Source: Dehalococcoidia bacterium | GTDB taxonomy: Bacteria > Chloroflexota > Dehalococcoidia > JACVQG01 | Length of the DNA: 15,184 bases | Direction: 5' to 3' | Assembly (NCBI GenBank): GCA_015661045.1 | Contig: JACVQG010000004.1 | Coordinates: 1 to 15,184 of the forward strand | In this document: positions 12,908 to 15,184 of the stretch, in pieces | Numbering within the stretch: the first letter of the stretch is position 1 | Layout of the letters: every line of letters begins with the position of its first letter | The notes under the pieces: generated by a model | Databases searched by the model: none | Seen by the model: the letters and a program-made list of their open reading frames with translations, nothing else | Told to the model about the DNA's origin: nothing | Program-made: the position numbers and the translations under genes

Positions 12908-14230
12908 TTAGCTTGCCCAGAAGAGCCGTTGGGCTTCCCGTTGAAGTCCGTCTCTGAAATCCGGGTGAGCCACCGCTATAAGCTCCTGTGTTCTTTGTCG
13001 AAGGGTTTTCCCCTTGAGCCGGGCAATCCCGTATTCCGTTACAACATAATCAGCCATGTTCCGCTGAATAGTAACCACTGTTCCCACGGATAAAGTGGGC
13101 ACAATCCTGGAAACCTTGCCTCCTTGAGCCGTGGACGGTATCACTGTGATAGCTCTTCCGCCCCTGGAGAGCCAGGCGCCAAAGACAAAAGGTATCTGGC
13201 CTCCGGCCACACTAATTATTTGTAGCCCCAGGGTTTCCGCTGCAATCTGCCCTGTCAAGTCTATGGCCAGGGCCTGGTTGATGGCGACCATGTTATCATG
13301 GGCAGCGATAACCCGAATATCCTCCAGGTAGTCTACTTCGACTACATGAAACAGCGGATTATTATTAACCCACTCCATCTCCTCGCGAGTGCTACCTCCA
13401 ATGGCGGCCACCACTGCTTTACCCGGATTCAAAGTTTTTCGTTTCCCGTTGATAACCCCCTCTTTTATCAGGGATATAACACCCGGTGGCGTAGCCTCTG
13501 AATGATAGCCCAGGTCTTGTTTTCCGTCTAACATACCCATTTTGACCAGATGTTCGGTGGTGCGCCCAACGCCAATCTGGATCGTATCGCCGTTCCTGAT
13601 AAGCCCGGAAACGTTTTCGGCAATGGGCTTGATATGCAGTTCCGGTTTCTTCAAGGTGCGTCCTGCGAGAGATCCCTGACCGGGAGACCCCCCCGAAGAG
13701 ACGTGTTCCACAAAATAATCTATTTCCGAAATATGAATGAAATTTTCGCCGCAGGTGCGAATCAGATTCTTATTCACTTCACCAATCGCCAGCTTCGCCT
13801 CCCTAATCCGCCGTTTTTTATTCCACAGCGAAGCGCCGAAGCTGCAAAAACCCTTTTCGTCAGGTTCCGATACCTCCACAAAGACCACATCAGGCGGGCG
13901 GATTTCATCGCTTTCGTGAAAAGGGAACAGAGTACCGGTGTTGAAATCTATATGTTTCCCATCAACCGCATGTTGAGAAAGCACAGTAGCCTGCATGATC
14001 GTCACTTGAAAGGAATCCTGCCAACCCTGGTCGTACCAGCCGAAGTCGTAGTTGGGGACGGGGACTTGCACCTCGACGTTTTTTAGCTCGTCCTTTCTGG
14101 CTGCCAGCGCCATTCCCAGTGCATACGACTCCCTGCCTCCGGGGAAAACTACTCTGTCCCCCGATTTGACCATCCGGGCTGCTTCTTTAGTTGAGATTGA
14201 CTTGCGTTTATATTCTTCTTGCCAGTTCAT
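12908..14230 (-). CDS. Acetyl-CoA hydrolase / 4-hydroxybutyrate CoA-transferase family enzyme
   Basis: The 440-residue product has the two-domain layout and length of class I CoA-transferases of the 4-hydroxybutyrate/acetyl-CoA type. The N-terminal half has the KSGDRVVFPGG segment (22-32). The C-terminal half has LGYHSEATPPG with E245 in the position of the catalytic glutamate that forms a glutamyl-CoA thioester, then NPGKAVVAAIGGS, IDLTGQIAAETLG, SVAGGQIPFVFGA, SRIVPTLSVGTVVT and VVTEYGIARLKGK. The usual GIGAIP loop reads GVGRTT (220-225), so acyl specificity may differ. The ATG at 14230 matches the family N-terminus (MNWQEEYKRKSIS); a longer frame to 14335 would start within the -35 box. 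It would move CoA between short-chain acids in fermentation. Substrate unproven. Confidence 0.88.
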   Translation of the reverse strand: MNWQEEYKRKSISTKEAARMVKSGDRVVFPGGRESYALGMALAARKDELKNVEVQVPVPNYDFGWYDQGWQDSFQVTIMQATVLSQHAVDGKHIDFNTGTLFPFHESDEIRPPDVVFVEVSEPDEKGFCSFGASLWNKKRRIREAKLAIGEVNKNLIRTCGENFIHISEIDYFVEHVSSGGSPGQGSLAGRTLKKPELHIKPIAENVSGLIRNGDTIQIGVGRTTEHLVKMGMLDGKQDLGYHSEATPPGVISLIKEGVINGKRKTLNPGKAVVAAIGGSTREEMEWVNNNPLFHVVEVDYLEDIRVIAAHDNMVAINQALAIDLTGQIAAETLGLQIISVAGGQIPFVFGAWLSRGGRAITVIPSTAQGGKVSRIVPTLSVGTVVTIQRNMADYVVTEYGIARLKGKTLRQRTQELIAVAHPDFRDGLQREAQRLFWAS

Positions 14231-14306
14231 ACCAATTCCCACAGTAAAGTACTTAGAAATCATGGATAGTTTGCCAGAGAACCGAAAGCGCAGATAACTC
14301 CTTATA

Positions 14307-14335
14307 TTTTTATCATACTTAATGTAGGCAGTCAA
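14307..14335 (-). promoter_or_regulatory. Candidate promoter of the CoA-transferase gene
   Basis: On the minus strand TTGACT (14335-14330) and TAAAAA (14312-14307) are 17 bases apart, giving a leader of about 70 bases to the ATG at 14230. The -35 box is near consensus; the -10 box is imperfect. Confidence 0.45.
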
Positions 14336-14451
14336 ATAGAGTCATTGCAGGGCAGGTACCTTGCATTACCGGACCATGCGAAGTGAATATCCCTCAGAGA
14401 ATCCCAGATGTATCGTGACAAAGAATCTCAGGGTGTGGAATTGTGTTTTGG

Positions 14452-14862
14452 CTATTTTTTCCCCTGAGAGGAAGGATACAGGACAACGCTTTCCTGCTCG
14501 CGTGGATCGCTACGGGTTACCACAGCGACTGCCGTCTCCTTATCGTCCAGATTGAATGGCTGGTGGGGGACATTAGGCTCGATGAACAGGAAGTCGCCCG
14601 CCTCCGAGATTATCTCTTTCTCCAGTTGCTTCCCATATCGCGTCTTAACCCGGCCTTTTATCAGGTATATAGCGCTCTCGTGGTCCCGATGATAATGCGC
14701 CTCAGCGTGGCCGCCCGGAGGGATAACAATCAGGTTCAGGGAAATGCGCGCCGCACCCACGTTCTCGGCGCTGACACCGACATAATAGGGTAAGCCCTGC
14801 TTGGACATAGATTCCTCGGTAGCTCTCACCAGGGAAACACCCTCGCCTCGTTTAACTTTCAT
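14452..14862 (-). CDS. Small cupin-domain protein
   Basis: The 136-residue protein is a single cupin. Motif 1 reads GGHAEAHYHRDHESAIYLIKG (50-70) with metal-binding H56, H58 and E62. Motif 2 reads GDFLFIEPNVPHQPFN (89-104) with H100. The set of three histidines and a glutamate is complete, so a bound Fe, Mn or similar metal is expected. Such proteins include sugar isomerases, dioxygenases and small-molecule sensors, and the sequence does not decide between them. The start at 14862 has a strong ribosome binding site, GAGGAGGTGA, just upstream. The CoA-transferase gene begins about 220 bases downstream behind its own promoter, so a shared transcript is possible but not required. Confidence 0.88.
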   Translation of the reverse strand: MKVKRGEGVSLVRATEESMSKQGLPYYVGVSAENVGAARISLNLIVIPPGGHAEAHYHRDHESAIYLIKGRVKTRYGKQLEKEIISEAGDFLFIEPNVPHQPFNLDDKETAVAVVTRSDPREQESVVLYPSSQGKK

Positions 14863-14899
14863 GACTCACCTCCTCAACAATGTCATCTGTCCTTTATTT

Positions 14900-14908
14900 A
14901 TTCTACCA
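14900..14908 (-). promoter_or_regulatory. Possible extended -10 promoter of the cupin gene
   Basis: On the minus strand TGGTAGAAT (14908-14900) fits an extended -10 element (TGnTAnAAT). No good -35 box is present at the usual distance. The leader would be about 30 bases. Confidence 0.35.
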
Positions 14909-15010
14909 TACACCTCTTTACGACACTCCTGTTTACATAACATTTCCTTCTTGACTATTCCCCTGTAAAAAGTATAATAAACCAAATTCTCTCGAAAATA
15001 GACCTTCACT

Positions 15011-15157
15011 TGTCATTCTGAACGTAGTGAATCCCGATGAATCGGGACAATTCCTCGCTGATACGGGGCATGTCGCTGCGGCGAGAGATTCTTCGTCGCT
15101 TCGCTCACTCTCCGAGTGAAACATCGGAGTCCGATACTTCGTTCGGACAGCATGACA
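15011..15157. repeat. Composite palindromic repeat (TGTCATTCTGA family)
   Basis: TGTCAT (15011) and ATGACA (ending 15157) form the inverted ends of a 147-bp element. Inside are a hairpin TCCCGA-TGAA-TCGGGA (15032-15047), CTCGC/GCGAG (15054-15085), and GTCCGA...TCGGAC (about 15129-15148). The framework is the widespread TGTCATTCTGAACG...GTGAA...TTCGTCGCTTCGCTCACT repeat. The long minus-strand open frame crossing it is a by-product of the repeat. Apart from this repeat and the cupin promoter, 14863-15184 holds nothing I can recognise. Confidence 0.75.
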
Positions 15158-15184
15158 GATAGGAGTATTACTTTCATACTTCAT

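Noticed and set aside
13550..14086. Plus-strand open frame of 178 codons
   Set aside because: Antisense to the CoA-transferase gene, with no domain and no ribosome binding site.
14231..14335. 35-residue N-terminal extension of the CoA-transferase
   Set aside because: It starts inside the candidate -35 box and is absent from the family pattern; the ATG at 14230 gives the usual N-terminus and length.
14933..15184. Minus-strand open frame of 83 codons at the right end
   Set aside because: It is mostly translated palindromic repeat (SERSDEESL-type sequence) and has no ribosome binding site or recognisable domain.

Overview
The window (about 15.2 kb) reads as a chromosomal segment of an uncultured or little-studied anaerobic bacterium. 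The mix of genes and the abundance of short palindromic intergenic repeats fit Chloroflexota, Dehalococcoidia in particular. That is an inference from gene content and repeat style; there is no rRNA or other phylogenetic marker here. No tRNA, rRNA, CRISPR array, integrase or transposase is visible.

Layout. The plus strand carries the first 5.7 kb: an amidohydrolase-2-like TIM barrel that has lost most metal ligands (18-860); a small double zinc-ribbon protein with a long leader (1209-1496); a cluster of hairpins; then a likely two-gene unit of a DUF503 protein (1625-1915) and an MrfA/YprA-type DNA repair helicase (1941-4274); a palindromic repeat; and a geranylgeranyl-reductase-family flavoprotein with its own promoter (4485-5714). 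Everything after that is on the minus strand.

The most unusual locus is 5736-8717. It holds one large gene (5898-8507) with its own promoter, lying between two identical 21-bp copies of a dispersed repeat. Its product joins an XPD/DinG-like SF2 helicase, a TPR-like helical middle and a C-terminal domain with the D...ExK...Q signature of a PD-(D/E)XK nuclease. This looks like a single-gene helicase-nuclease module of the sort used in anti-phage defence or DNA processing, and I cannot assign it to a named system.

To its right (8796-9167) is the frameshifted remnant of a gene just downstream of a glycogen operon. That operon is read right to left: a PHP-domain phosphoesterase (12639-11968), glgC (11946-10666) and glgA (10639-9179), with gaps of only 21-26 bases. 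It would supply ADP-glucose and alpha-1,4-glucan for storage.

A repeat-only stretch (about 12690-12897) separates it from a CoA-transferase of the acetyl-CoA hydrolase / 4-hydroxybutyrate CoA-transferase family (14230-12908) and a small cupin (14862-14452), each with a candidate promoter. The window ends in a 147-bp composite repeat (15011-15157) that shares hairpin modules with the repeats at 12691-12897.
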